A DNA stretch of 64,000 bases from Pseudomaricurvus alkylphenolicus (GTDB taxonomy: Bacteria; Pseudomonadota; Gammaproteobacteria; Pseudomonadales; Cellvibrionaceae). The stretch spans positions 1 through 64,000 of the forward strand of contig NZ_JAAQPI010000006.1 in assembly GCF_011683955.1 (NCBI RefSeq), given 5' to 3'. A model generated the notes under the pieces. That model was not told the DNA's origin. It was given only the letters and a program-made list of their open reading frames with translations, and made no database searches. Made by a program: the position numbers and the translations under genes. Below are positions 15,580 through 22,868 of this stretch, piece after piece; positions within the stretch are counted from its first letter, which is position 1; every line of letters begins with the position of its first letter.

Positions 15580-17827
15580 CCGCGGTGCTGATCTTGTTGT
15601 TGATAACGACAGGTTCAGCGCCATCTTCCTCAGCACCACCCAGCCACCGCAACAACAGCGTCTCCAACACCTCATAGCGGACCGGTTTGGCCAGATAGTC
15701 ATCCATACCGGAGGCAAAACACAGGGACTGATCACCGTCATTGGTGTGAGCCGTCATGGCAATAACGGGAATATGCTCATCCTCGCCGGCTTCCTGTTCC
15801 AGCTGCCGAAGCTGACGTGTGGCTTCAAATCCATCCATTTCCGGCATCTGACAGTCCATCAGAATCAGATCCACGCCGCCTTTCTTCACTTCGCACAAGG
15901 CCTCCATGCCATTGCCCGCAATACGCACGCTATAGCCCAGTTTCTTCAGCATGCCCTCGGCCACCATTTGATTTACCCGATGATCATCAACCAGCAGCAC
16001 CTCGCGCTGTTGATCACAGACGCCAATGCCTTCGCTGTCACTGCCGCCCTTCAGCATGGGCTTACCCAGCACGGCATGGGTAATCAGGTCGTGCATGCTC
16101 TGGCGAATAAACGGCCGATAGTGATGCACAATGTGGCTGTTGCCATCAATCAGTTGCTGCAATTGGGGGTGGTTGAGGTGATTGTGTGAGAGCAACAGCA
16201 ATTGAGGAATATCGCGGAACAACTCGTGATCCAGCAGGCTCCTGGAAAAGTCGAGGCAGGTGTCACAATCCTTGGCCAGATTAATCAGAATCAGGTCAGG
16301 CCTGTCACCTTTTGCGGCCAATCTCTCCAATGTCTCTTGAGTATCATCGATTGAGCCACCCCGGATCAGATCCAGCCCCCAGTCCTCCATCTCCCGGAAG
16401 TGCTGCGGCGCCAGCTCCAATCCAAAATCGACCATCAATACACGCTTACCGCGCAGCTTGGGGTGTGCATTCAGGCTGGACGCCTGCTGGCCCGCCACCT
16501 TCAATGGCAGCCACAATTGATACTGGGTTTCCCGCCCTGGTACCGTCTCGATCTCAATGCTGCCACCCATACACTCTGCCAACCCCTTACAGATGGTCAA
16601 CCACAGACCCGTAGCCCGGGTGGTTACGTCGTCTTCCGTCTCTTCAGAGCCGTTGGGTGCCGACTGAGCGGAGCTGTGGCGATCCACCAGATTGATCTCC
16701 AGCAGCCCTCCTTTATCACTGTCTTTCTTAAAGTCGATATCGGCAAATACCATGCCCTGTTCCGAAAACTGGATGGCATTGCCCAACATGTTTTTGACAA
16801 TCTGGCCCATCCGACCCGCATCGCCTCTGGCACGCAGCGGGAAACCTGCCGCAATTCGATAGTCAAGCTCCACCCCTTGCTGATGGGCATCTACCGACAT
16901 ATCGGACAACCAGGCCTCAATCTGGGAACGCAGATTGAACACGCTGTGATCCAGTACCAGCTTGCGATTGCTGATACGGGAGAAATCCACAATATTGTTC
17001 ACCAGGTCCAGCTGGCGTTCACCGGCGGTCTGGGCAAGTTTTAGCAGCTCTTGCTGGTGACTCTCGAGTTTGCTGTCTGTCAGCAACGACAGTCCGCCAA
17101 GAATGTCGTTGAGTGAGGTTCGGAACTCATGCCCCAGATTGATCAGAAACTGGGAACTCAGATCCACTGAGGCATCGCTGTCGCGTTTCTCAACCTCTAG
17201 GGCCCGCGCTTTCTGCGTCAGCGCATAATTGGCTTCCAGGCGCTGCCAGTAGGTGCTGCAGAGTACCTCCACCTGGTGGAACATCATGATCACGAATACC
17301 AGCATCATTAGGCTGTACATATAGCCTTCGAAGCCACCGACATAGGCCCCGGCAATGACTGGGGGCAGCAGGGTAATAGAGAGGTAAACCTGGCTAAAAC
17401 GTTTATAGGGGGCCGTGACCTGCACCGTGGAGGCAAAGAAAATGACGGTGTAAAACCAGAGAATCGGGGTTTCCGCAACAATACCCAGAACCAGGGTGAA
17501 GGACACCAGGATCACACTCCACCAGGCCGCCCCCAGCAAGGTCACAACAAAAAAGCGGTTGCGCCACCGGCACGGCCCACTGGCGTAGAGCGTATCAAAG
17601 CGAACCAGAAAATAGCCCCGCAGAAGCGCAAACAGGATCAGCCCGACGGTCAGCGCCACTGCCACATTGGGAGCCATTACGCTCATATAACCGGTAGACA
17701 GGCAAAGCAGATAGGCCAGGACGTTGACGATGACCCCGCGGCGGCTGTACTTTGCCATGCGTTCGTCGGTTTCACGCATGATGGTCCGATCTTTCTGTAC
17801 CTTGCCCTGGGCCTCAAATAGCTTCAC
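15566..17827 (-). CDS. Hybrid sensor histidine kinase with degenerate catalytic and receiver motifs
   Basis: 753 residues: about six N-terminal membrane helices (residues 28-180), a HisKA region with GHEFRTSLND (His near 231), an ATPase region, and two receiver domains. Several motifs are off consensus. The H-box has Ser where Pro is usual, the DxG box reads VDRHSS, and the GxGLGL box reads ATGLWL. In the first receiver (about 458-580) the phospho-acceptor position is LILINLAKD, lacking Asp. The last receiver (about 605-725) is canonical, with MDCQMPEMDG (Asp near 657) and AKP. It may work as a phosphatase or scaffold, or receive phosphate from another kinase, rather than autophosphorylate strongly. 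The last residues (EGPV) and the stop codon lie in the palindromic repeat, so the original C-terminus may have been altered. Confidence 0.88.
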   Translation of the reverse strand: MKLFEAQGKVQKDRTIMRETDERMAKYSRRGVIVNVLAYLLCLSTGYMSVMAPNVAVALTVGLILFALLRGYFLVRFDTLYASGPCRWRNRFFVVTLLGAAWWSVILVSFTLVLGIVAETPILWFYTVIFFASTVQVTAPYKRFSQVYLSITLLPPVIAGAYVGGFEGYMYSLMMLVFVIMMFHQVEVLCSTYWQRLEANYALTQKARALEVEKRDSDASVDLSSQFLINLGHEFRTSLNDILGGLSLLTDSKLESHQQELLKLAQTAGERQLDLVNNIVDFSRISNRKLVLDHSVFNLRSQIEAWLSDMSVDAHQQGVELDYRIAAGFPLRARGDAGRMGQIVKNMLGNAIQFSEQGMVFADIDFKKDSDKGGLLEINLVDRHSSAQSAPNGSEETEDDVTTRATGLWLTICKGLAECMGGSIEIETVPGRETQYQLWLPLKVAGQQASSLNAHPKLRGKRVLMVDFGLELAPQHFREMEDWGLDLIRGGSIDDTQETLERLAAKGDRPDLILINLAKDCDTCLDFSRSLLDHELFRDIPQLLLLSHNHLNHPQLQQLIDGNSHIVHHYRPFIRQSMHDLITHAVLGKPMLKGGSDSEGIGVCDQQREVLLVDDHRVNQMVAEGMLKKLGYSVRIAGNGMEALCEVKKGGVDLILMDCQMPEMDGFEATRQLRQLEQEAGEDEHIPVIAMTAHTNDGDQSLCFASGMDDYLAKPVRYEVLETLLLRWLGGAEEDGAEPVVINNKISTAEGPV

Positions 17828-17969
17828 ACGTCACCTGCCTGCTGTGGGGTTATATCCATACTTTTCTAAGGATTATAGTCCTTTCAATGTCAATAGAAAG
17901 CACTTGAGGTTATCCATAATTATTTAATAGAAACAATAGATTACGGAATAATAGTGATGTGAATTCTAG

Positions 17970-18170
17970 CTATTTGTTGACCACTTCCACCAGCACGGTC
18001 TTGATCAGGAACCCCAGCAGCCCCAAACCCAGCGCAGTAAACAGGATAAACGTGCCAAAGCGGCCGGCTTTGGACTGCTTGGCGAGATCCCACATGATAA
18101 AGGTCATATAGGCAATCAAGCCGCCCACGCCCAGGATCAGCGACCAGTTTTCAAAGGTTTCAATATCCAC
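17970..18170 (-). CDS. DUF2788 small membrane protein
   Basis: 66 residues with two hydrophobic helices (about 10-28 and 38-60) separated by the polar loop WDLAKQSKAGRFG, the conserved core of DUF2788 as I recall it. The function is unknown. It lies downstream of etfA but is separated from it by the etf terminator (18284-18311), so it probably has its own promoter in 18171-18283. A hairpin (TACTCT-TATT-AGAGTA, 18233-18248) lies in that leader. As I remember it, the gene's position next to etfBA is conserved in pseudomonads, which hints at a membrane or electron-transfer role. Confidence 0.75.
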   Translation of the reverse strand: MDIETFENWSLILGVGGLIAYMTFIMWDLAKQSKAGRFGTFILFTALGLGLLGFLIKTVLVEVVNK

Positions 18171-18283
18171 AGCTACCTCAGGGAATACATAAGATTGTGC
18201 CTACAGAAGGAGCACCGCTCCCGCCACTTGTACTCTTATTAGAGTATCCTTGGCTCTCGCGGAATACCGTACGTCCTGTACAT

Positions 18284-18311
18284 AAAAAAGCCGGCAATTA
18301 TGCCGGCTTTT
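18284..18311 (-). terminator. Rho-independent terminator after etfBA
   Basis: On the minus strand, AAAAGCCGGCA and TGCCGGCTTTTTT form a GC-rich stem with an ATAAT-type loop followed by a T-run. It lies 23 bases after the etfA stop codon. Confidence 0.92.
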
Positions 18312-18333
18312 CAGACATCGATCAAAGATCGAT

Positions 18334-19263
18334 TTACAGCTGGCCTTCCAGCTCAGGAACCGCGTCAAACAGGTCAGCAACCAGACCATAGTCTGCAACC
18401 TGGAAGATAGGTGCCTCTTCGTCTTTGTTGATGGCTACAATGACTTTACTGTCCTTCATACCCGCCAAGTGCTGGATAGCACCGGAGATGCCCACAGCGA
18501 TGTACAGATCAGGGGCCACGATCTTGCCCGTCTGCCCTACCTGCATGTCATTGGGCACGAAGCCGGCGTCAACAGCAGCACGGGAAGCGCCAACGGCGGC
18601 ACCCAGCTTGTCTGCCACCTTGTACAGCATCTCGAAGTTGTCGCCGTTCTGCATGCCGCGACCACCGGAGATAACGATGCCGGCAGCGGTCAGTTCAGGA
18701 CGATCGCTGACAGCCAGCTCTTCACCCACAAAACTGGAGATGGCGGCGTCAGTGGCGGAGCCCAGTGCCTCAACAGCAGCGGAACCGCCTTCAGCGGCAA
18801 CGGCGTCAAAGGCAGTACCACGAACGGTGATCACCTTGATCGCATCGGAGCTCTGCACCGTGGCGATGACGTTACCCGCGTATACAGGACGCTTAAAGGT
18901 GTCAGCGCTTTCAACAGAAATGATGTCAGAGATGGCCTGAACATCCAGCAATGCCGCAGCGCGAGGGGCAATGTTCTTACCGTTGGAAGTAGCGGGAGCC
19001 AGGATATGGGTATAGCTCTTGCCGATTTCAGCCACCAGCAGAGCCACGTTTTCGGCCAGCTGGTTAGTGTAAGCAGCGTTGTCGGCAACCAGAACCTTGG
19101 CTACGCCATCGATTTTGGCGGCAGCTTCGCCAGCAGCGGCGCAGTCAGCACCCGCAACCAGAACGTCAACATCGCCGCCGATGGCCTTGGCGGCCGCAAC
19201 GGTGTTCAGGGTAGCGCCTTTGATGGAGGCGTTATCGTGTTCAGCAATGACCAGAATGCTCAT
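18334..19263 (-). CDS. etfA: Electron transfer flavoprotein alpha subunit
   Basis: 309 residues, the usual length. The N-terminal domain begins [11 protein letters not shown]. The C-terminal FAD-binding domain carries the ETF-alpha signature: [17 protein letters not shown] (near 197-213), the [12 protein letters not shown] stretch, and [20 protein letters not shown]. It forms the ETF heterodimer with the product of the overlapping upstream gene. The dimer collects electrons from acyl-CoA dehydrogenases (fatty-acid oxidation) and passes them to ETF-quinone oxidoreductase. Its start codon overlaps the etfB stop by 4 bases, giving translational coupling. Confidence 0.97.
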   Translation of the reverse strand: MSILVIAEHDNASIKGATLNTVAAAKAIGGDVDVLVAGADCAAAGEAAAKIDGVAKVLVADNAAYTNQLAENVALLVAEIGKSYTHILAPATSNGKNIAPRAAALLDVQAISDIISVESADTFKRPVYAGNVIATVQSSDAIKVITVRGTAFDAVAAEGGSAAVEALGSATDAAISSFVGEELAVSDRPELTAAGIVISGGRGMQNGDNFEMLYKVADKLGAAVGASRAAVDAGFVPNDMQVGQTGKIVAPDLYIAVGISGAIQHLAGMKDSKVIVAINKDEEAPIFQVADYGLVADLFDAVPELEGQL

Positions 19264-20012
19264 GAGATTACCTTCGCCTCGTTCTTCAGTTTGTCGACCA
19301 GTTCAGCAACGTCAGCTACCTTGATGCCAGCTTGACGCTCGGCAGGCGGCTCAACCTTGAGGGTCTGGACGCGAGGAGCGGCATCCACACCCAGCTCTTC
19401 GGGAGTGGTGGTATCCAGAGGCTTCTTCTTCGCCTTCATAATGTTCGGCAGAGACGCATAGCGTGGCTCGTTCAAACGCAGGTCAGTGGTTACAATGGCT
19501 GGCAGGTTCAGCTCAACAGTCTGCAGACCGCCGTCGATTTCACGGGTTACCTTGACTTTGCCGTCGCCCATTTCAACCTCAGAGGCGAAAGTACCCTGAG
19601 CCATGCCAGTCAGTGCACCCAGCATCTGGCCAGTCTGGTTGTTGTCACCGTCGATAGACTGTTTGCCCATAATGATCAGATCGGGGCTTTCTTTGTCAAC
19701 AATGGCCTTGAGGCACTTAGCGACAGCCAGTGGCTGCAGCTCAGCGTCGGTCTCAACCAGGATACCGCGATCGGCGCCCAGAGCCATGGCTGTGCGGATT
19801 TGCTCCTGAGACTGCTTGGGCCCCATGGAAACAGCCAGAATTTCGGTAGCAACGCCCTTTTCCTTCAGTCGAACGGCTTCTTCGACAGCAATTTCACAAA
19901 AGGGGTTGATGGACATTTTGGCGTTGGCGATATCAACGTCGGTGCCGTCGGACTTGGGACGCACTTTGACGTTGTAATCAACGACACGTTTAACTGCAAC
20001 AAGAATCTTCAT
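19260..20012 (-). CDS. etfB: Electron transfer flavoprotein beta subunit
   Basis: 250 residues, starting [20 protein letters not shown] and carrying the ETF-beta signature region [11 protein letters not shown] and [16 protein letters not shown]. Family members bind AMP and form the partner of EtfA. It is the first gene of the two-gene etfBA operon, which overlaps etfA by 4 bases and ends at the terminator 18284-18311. The 332 bases upstream (20013-20344) contain no gene; a TATATC stretch near 20130 on the minus strand is only a weak promoter candidate. Confidence 0.97.
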   Translation of the reverse strand: MKILVAVKRVVDYNVKVRPKSDGTDVDIANAKMSINPFCEIAVEEAVRLKEKGVATEILAVSMGPKQSQEQIRTAMALGADRGILVETDAELQPLAVAKCLKAIVDKESPDLIIMGKQSIDGDNNQTGQMLGALTGMAQGTFASEVEMGDGKVKVTREIDGGLQTVELNLPAIVTTDLRLNEPRYASLPNIMKAKKKPLDTTTPEELGVDAAPRVQTLKVEPPAERQAGIKVADVAELVDKLKNEAKVIS

Positions 20013-20344
20013 GGATTTCCCATTCGCTTATCTGTTAAGGATTGAACCGGAAAAAGCCCGGCATTCCATGGCTCGAAAGCCTGACCCGGCCCCTTTGACA
20101 AGGCTCTAACGGTCGTTTTGAGCGGGCCGATATACTGACTCTTTCACCCCCCGAAATCAACCGATTGGCAAATTCGGCGGCGAAGGTCACTGACGCATAG
20201 GGCTCGCCAAACGGCGGAATAACTGGCATCCCGACCATTTATCAGTAAACAGCTTAAACCGCCTTAGGGTGAGCCGGATCACCCCCGAGGGTGAAATTGG
20301 GGTGAAATTAAGACTAGCCGAGCTATCTGGAATTGCAAAACCAC
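20013..20344. other. Gene-free region upstream of etfB
   Basis: 332 bases between the etfB start and the stop of the DUF1285 gene, both minus strand. It should hold the etfBA promoter and the end of the DUF1285 transcript. A short GGGTGA/TCACCC repeat (around 20268-20285) and a GGGGGTGAAAG stretch are present, but no convincing terminator, RNA gene or ORF was found. Confidence 0.5.
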
Positions 20345-20911
20345 CTAAATTTGCCCGAGCCGAAACCAGCTGCCGGCACTGTGAACGCGCATCCATTCGC
20401 GGCCCTGCTCGTCGGTCTCCAGCTCGCTGAGTTCCACCAGCTCATAGAACACATTGCGATTGAGTAATCCCGGCAAGTTTCGATATACAGTCGCCATTGG
20501 CCGGGGCTCGCCGCTGTCAGCGTGGGAAACCTCCAGCGGGTTGGCCTCGCTCAGCAACACCTCATGACCGGTGTTGGTTGTTAACACCAGGCCCTGGTGC
20601 TCTCCCTGCTGCTCCAGCCTGAGCCCCACAAACACAAAAGGGGCTTGGTCCACTTGAATCCGCCATTTTTCCACCGGCGTCACCAGGAAATAGTCGTCAC
20701 CCTCGCGCTTGAGAATGGAGGAAAACATTTTCACCATGGACTGGCGCTCAATTTTGCCGCCCTGGTAATACCACTGCCCTTCCCGATCGATACGCATATC
20801 GAGGTCGCCATTGCAGTCAGGGGTCCACTTTTCAACGGGAGGCAGTTTGTTTTCGTAGTCGCGTTGCAGCTGCTGAATGGAATCCAGCAAAGAATCGGGG
20901 GGGGTACTCAT
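20345..20911 (-). CDS. DUF1285 domain protein
   Basis: 188 residues. ATG at 20911 was chosen over the GTG two codons earlier because GAGAAGG lies 5 bases before this ATG and would overlap the GTG. The sequence fits the DUF1285 family: PPVEKWTPDCNGDLDMRID near the N-terminus, then WYYQGGKIERQSMVKMFS and a beta-rich remainder ending WMRVHSAGSWFRLG. Cytoplasmic, function unknown. It is followed upstream on the same strand by a DUF4823-like lipoprotein gene and a TetR gene, and the three may form an operon. Confidence 0.82.
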   Translation of the reverse strand: MSTPPDSLLDSIQQLQRDYENKLPPVEKWTPDCNGDLDMRIDREGQWYYQGGKIERQSMVKMFSSILKREGDDYFLVTPVEKWRIQVDQAPFVFVGLRLEQQGEHQGLVLTTNTGHEVLLSEANPLEVSHADSGEPRPMATVYRNLPGLLNRNVFYELVELSELETDEQGREWMRVHSAGSWFRLGQI

Positions 20912-20951
20912 GAACACCTTCTCAAAATAAGGGACGGACTCTAATCAGGAA

Positions 20952-21560
20952 TCAAGGCCTGGCCGCCTGATTGGCCCTTAAAGAACGGGCATAGAGTTCA
21001 AAGCCCGCGCTCAGCAGCGATTCGGGTCGTTGGCCGCTCATATTGAGCCAGCTGCCTTTGGCGCTGATAATGGACACATCCATCACATCGCCGCTCATCA
21101 CATCATAAACGACGATCTTCAGCTCTGCGCGATCACCGCCCATGCCAGCCAGGGACTCCAGATCATCTTCCAGATCGAGCCAGGAATCCAGCCGATTCTC
21201 CATATCCAGCAAGGTGGGTACAAGCAGGAAATCGGCTTGCCGCTCCCTGGCCAGGCGCAGATTGTCAGCGAGAGAATGGGGATCCAATGCAACCTCCACC
21301 CCTGCAAAATGACGCTCAAGGGAACCGCTAAAATGAGACTGCAATCGGGTGCGCAGTGATCTGGAATAAGTCAGTTGCGCCGGATAGGCCAAATAGAGGT
21401 GGGAGTGATCAGATAACGTCCAGTAACGACGGGTATGGAGCTGAAATTGATCCGCCAATCCCAGCGACGGGCCTTTGGAAAAACCGGGAGCTACACAGCC
21501 TGTCATTATCGGCACCAACAACGAAAGCCCAATACCTGCGAATACCGCCCGAATGCCCAT
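20952..21560 (-). CDS. DUF4823-like lipoprotein
   Basis: 202 residues. The first 22 residues form a lipoprotein signal (hydrophobic core, then IMTGC with Cys22). The mature part has mixed alpha/beta character, with LYLAYPAQLTYSRS, a DFLLVPTLLDMENRL strand and LKIVVYDVMSGDVMD, consistent with DUF4823. The residues after the Cys (VAPGF) give no inner-membrane retention Asp, so outer-membrane sorting is more likely. Function unknown. It sits 15 bases downstream of the TetR gene and 40 bases upstream of the DUF1285 gene, all minus strand. Confidence 0.7.
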   Translation of the reverse strand: MGIRAVFAGIGLSLLVPIMTGCVAPGFSKGPSLGLADQFQLHTRRYWTLSDHSHLYLAYPAQLTYSRSLRTRLQSHFSGSLERHFAGVEVALDPHSLADNLRLARERQADFLLVPTLLDMENRLDSWLDLEDDLESLAGMGGDRAELKIVVYDVMSGDVMDVSIISAKGSWLNMSGQRPESLLSAGFELYARSLRANQAARP

Positions 21561-21575
21561 ACCCGAACCTCTGAT

Positions 21576-22280
21576 TTATTCAACCTTGGGTGGAGCACCC
21601 TGTGGCTGCTTTTCTGACTCCCTTCCTTCTCCAATGACACCCATGTGGACACCAACATCCATGATAAATTTCAGCAAACCCGCCTTGTCTTCAATCACAT
21701 CCTGAAATGAGTGATTGTGATAGAGCTCCACCGCGCCGTGGGTGAGGGCCCAATATGCCAGATAATAATAGTAGGGCGGCACTTCTTTCAGCCTTCCCTC
21801 GCCAATACGCTGGGCAAAACTGTCATTCAATTTGGACAGCATCTGCTGGCGCAGGGCTTCCATCTGACTGAGTTTTTCCGGCTCTTCACCGTTGGCAACC
21901 ATCTTCTCTTCAAGCCGCTGGAACAACCTGGCGCGCACCGGATCCGACATACGTTTGGAAAAATAGGCGCGCGCCGGCGCACTGTAATCACCCTGCTCTG
22001 CCGCAACCAGCGCCTGCTCCATGTCGGTCTTGAGCCCGTTCTCATAATCAAACAACAGTCGAACGTAGATTTCGGATTTGGAGGCAAAGTGCTTGTAAAT
22101 CGTGCCCTTGCCAATATCGACCCTGGCGGCGATCTGTTCAACGGTCACCTTATCGTCGCCGTATTCAATCAGCAGTTCCAGCGCCGCATCCAGGATTGCC
22201 TGTTCGCGCTGGCGAAATTGTTTGACTTTGAGTTTCGCCTTGTCCTGCTTTGCTGTGTCCTGATTTACTGTATCCATCAT
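21576..22280 (-). CDS. TetR/AcrR-family transcriptional regulator
   Basis: 234 residues. The helix-turn-helix lies at about residues 25-70, with LLIEYGDDKVTVEQIAARV and DIGKGTIYKHFASK, a clear TetR signature. The C-terminal part ends YWALTHGAVELYHNHSFQDV, as in ligand-binding TetR domains. The N-terminus is unusually Lys/Gln-rich (residues 6-27). It is probably the first gene of the TetR-lipoprotein-DUF1285 unit. From memory, a similar regulator lies near etf genes in Pseudomonas. Target and ligand are unknown. Confidence 0.88.
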   Translation of the reverse strand: MMDTVNQDTAKQDKAKLKVKQFRQREQAILDAALELLIEYGDDKVTVEQIAARVDIGKGTIYKHFASKSEIYVRLLFDYENGLKTDMEQALVAAEQGDYSAPARAYFSKRMSDPVRARLFQRLEEKMVANGEEPEKLSQMEALRQQMLSKLNDSFAQRIGEGRLKEVPPYYYYLAYWALTHGAVELYHNHSFQDVIEDKAGLLKFIMDVGVHMGVIGEGRESEKQPQGAPPKVE

Positions 22281-22504
22281 TGGCCCTGCTCCGGGATAGA
22301 AAGCGGTGTGAAAGAGTATAGTGTGAATGACTGTATTGTGAATGAAAAAAGGGTTTCAGTCATATTTCCTGTAGATTAACACTTAATCATAGTGCTGGCC
22401 CAGCACCGAGTCGCTATACTGTTAGGATCAAAAACTTATAAGACACCGCATCCTGATTCAATTCAGGGCGCTCAACACCATTTGCACTGCCCGAGGAGAC
22501 ATCG

Positions 22505-22834
22505 ATGTCCAGCACCAGTATCGCCGAGGCCATCAGCACCCTGACCGAACTGCTTCAAACCCTGGAGGATGCCTATTGGGAGGCGTCCACGATCCGGGAC
22601 AAAGACACCTTCTTTGACCTTATCAGTGCGATTAACCAGGAACAGACTGAGTTGGCCAAGTTGAGTATCCAGGATCATCACCTGGACTATGAAATGATCA
22701 GCCTTGACTTCCGCCGCTGCCAGAACAAGCTCGGCAACCTGCGCAAGCGGCTGGACGATTGCGTCACCCGTTCCAGCACCGCGGTCAGACTGGATACGGT
22801 TATCGGGCAGGCCACTGCCCTGATGGGCCATTAA
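22505..22834 (+). CDS. Small helical protein of unknown function
   Basis: 109 residues, predicted almost wholly alpha-helical from its heptad-like pattern (AISTLTELLQTLEDAYWEAS, then FRRCQNKLGNLRKRLDDCV). It has no signal peptide or membrane segment. GAGGAGA lies 5 bases before the ATG, a good ribosome binding site. I do not recognise a named family. It is convergent with the GGDEF/EAL gene (35 bases apart) and stands alone on this strand. Confidence 0.75.
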   Translation: MSSTSIAEAISTLTELLQTLEDAYWEASTIRDKDTFFDLISAINQEQTELAKLSIQDHHLDYEMISLDFRRCQNKLGNLRKRLDDCVTRSSTAVRLDTVIGQATALMGH

Positions 22835-22868
22835 TTTGCGGATTCACTATCAATCCGGCCTCCAATTG

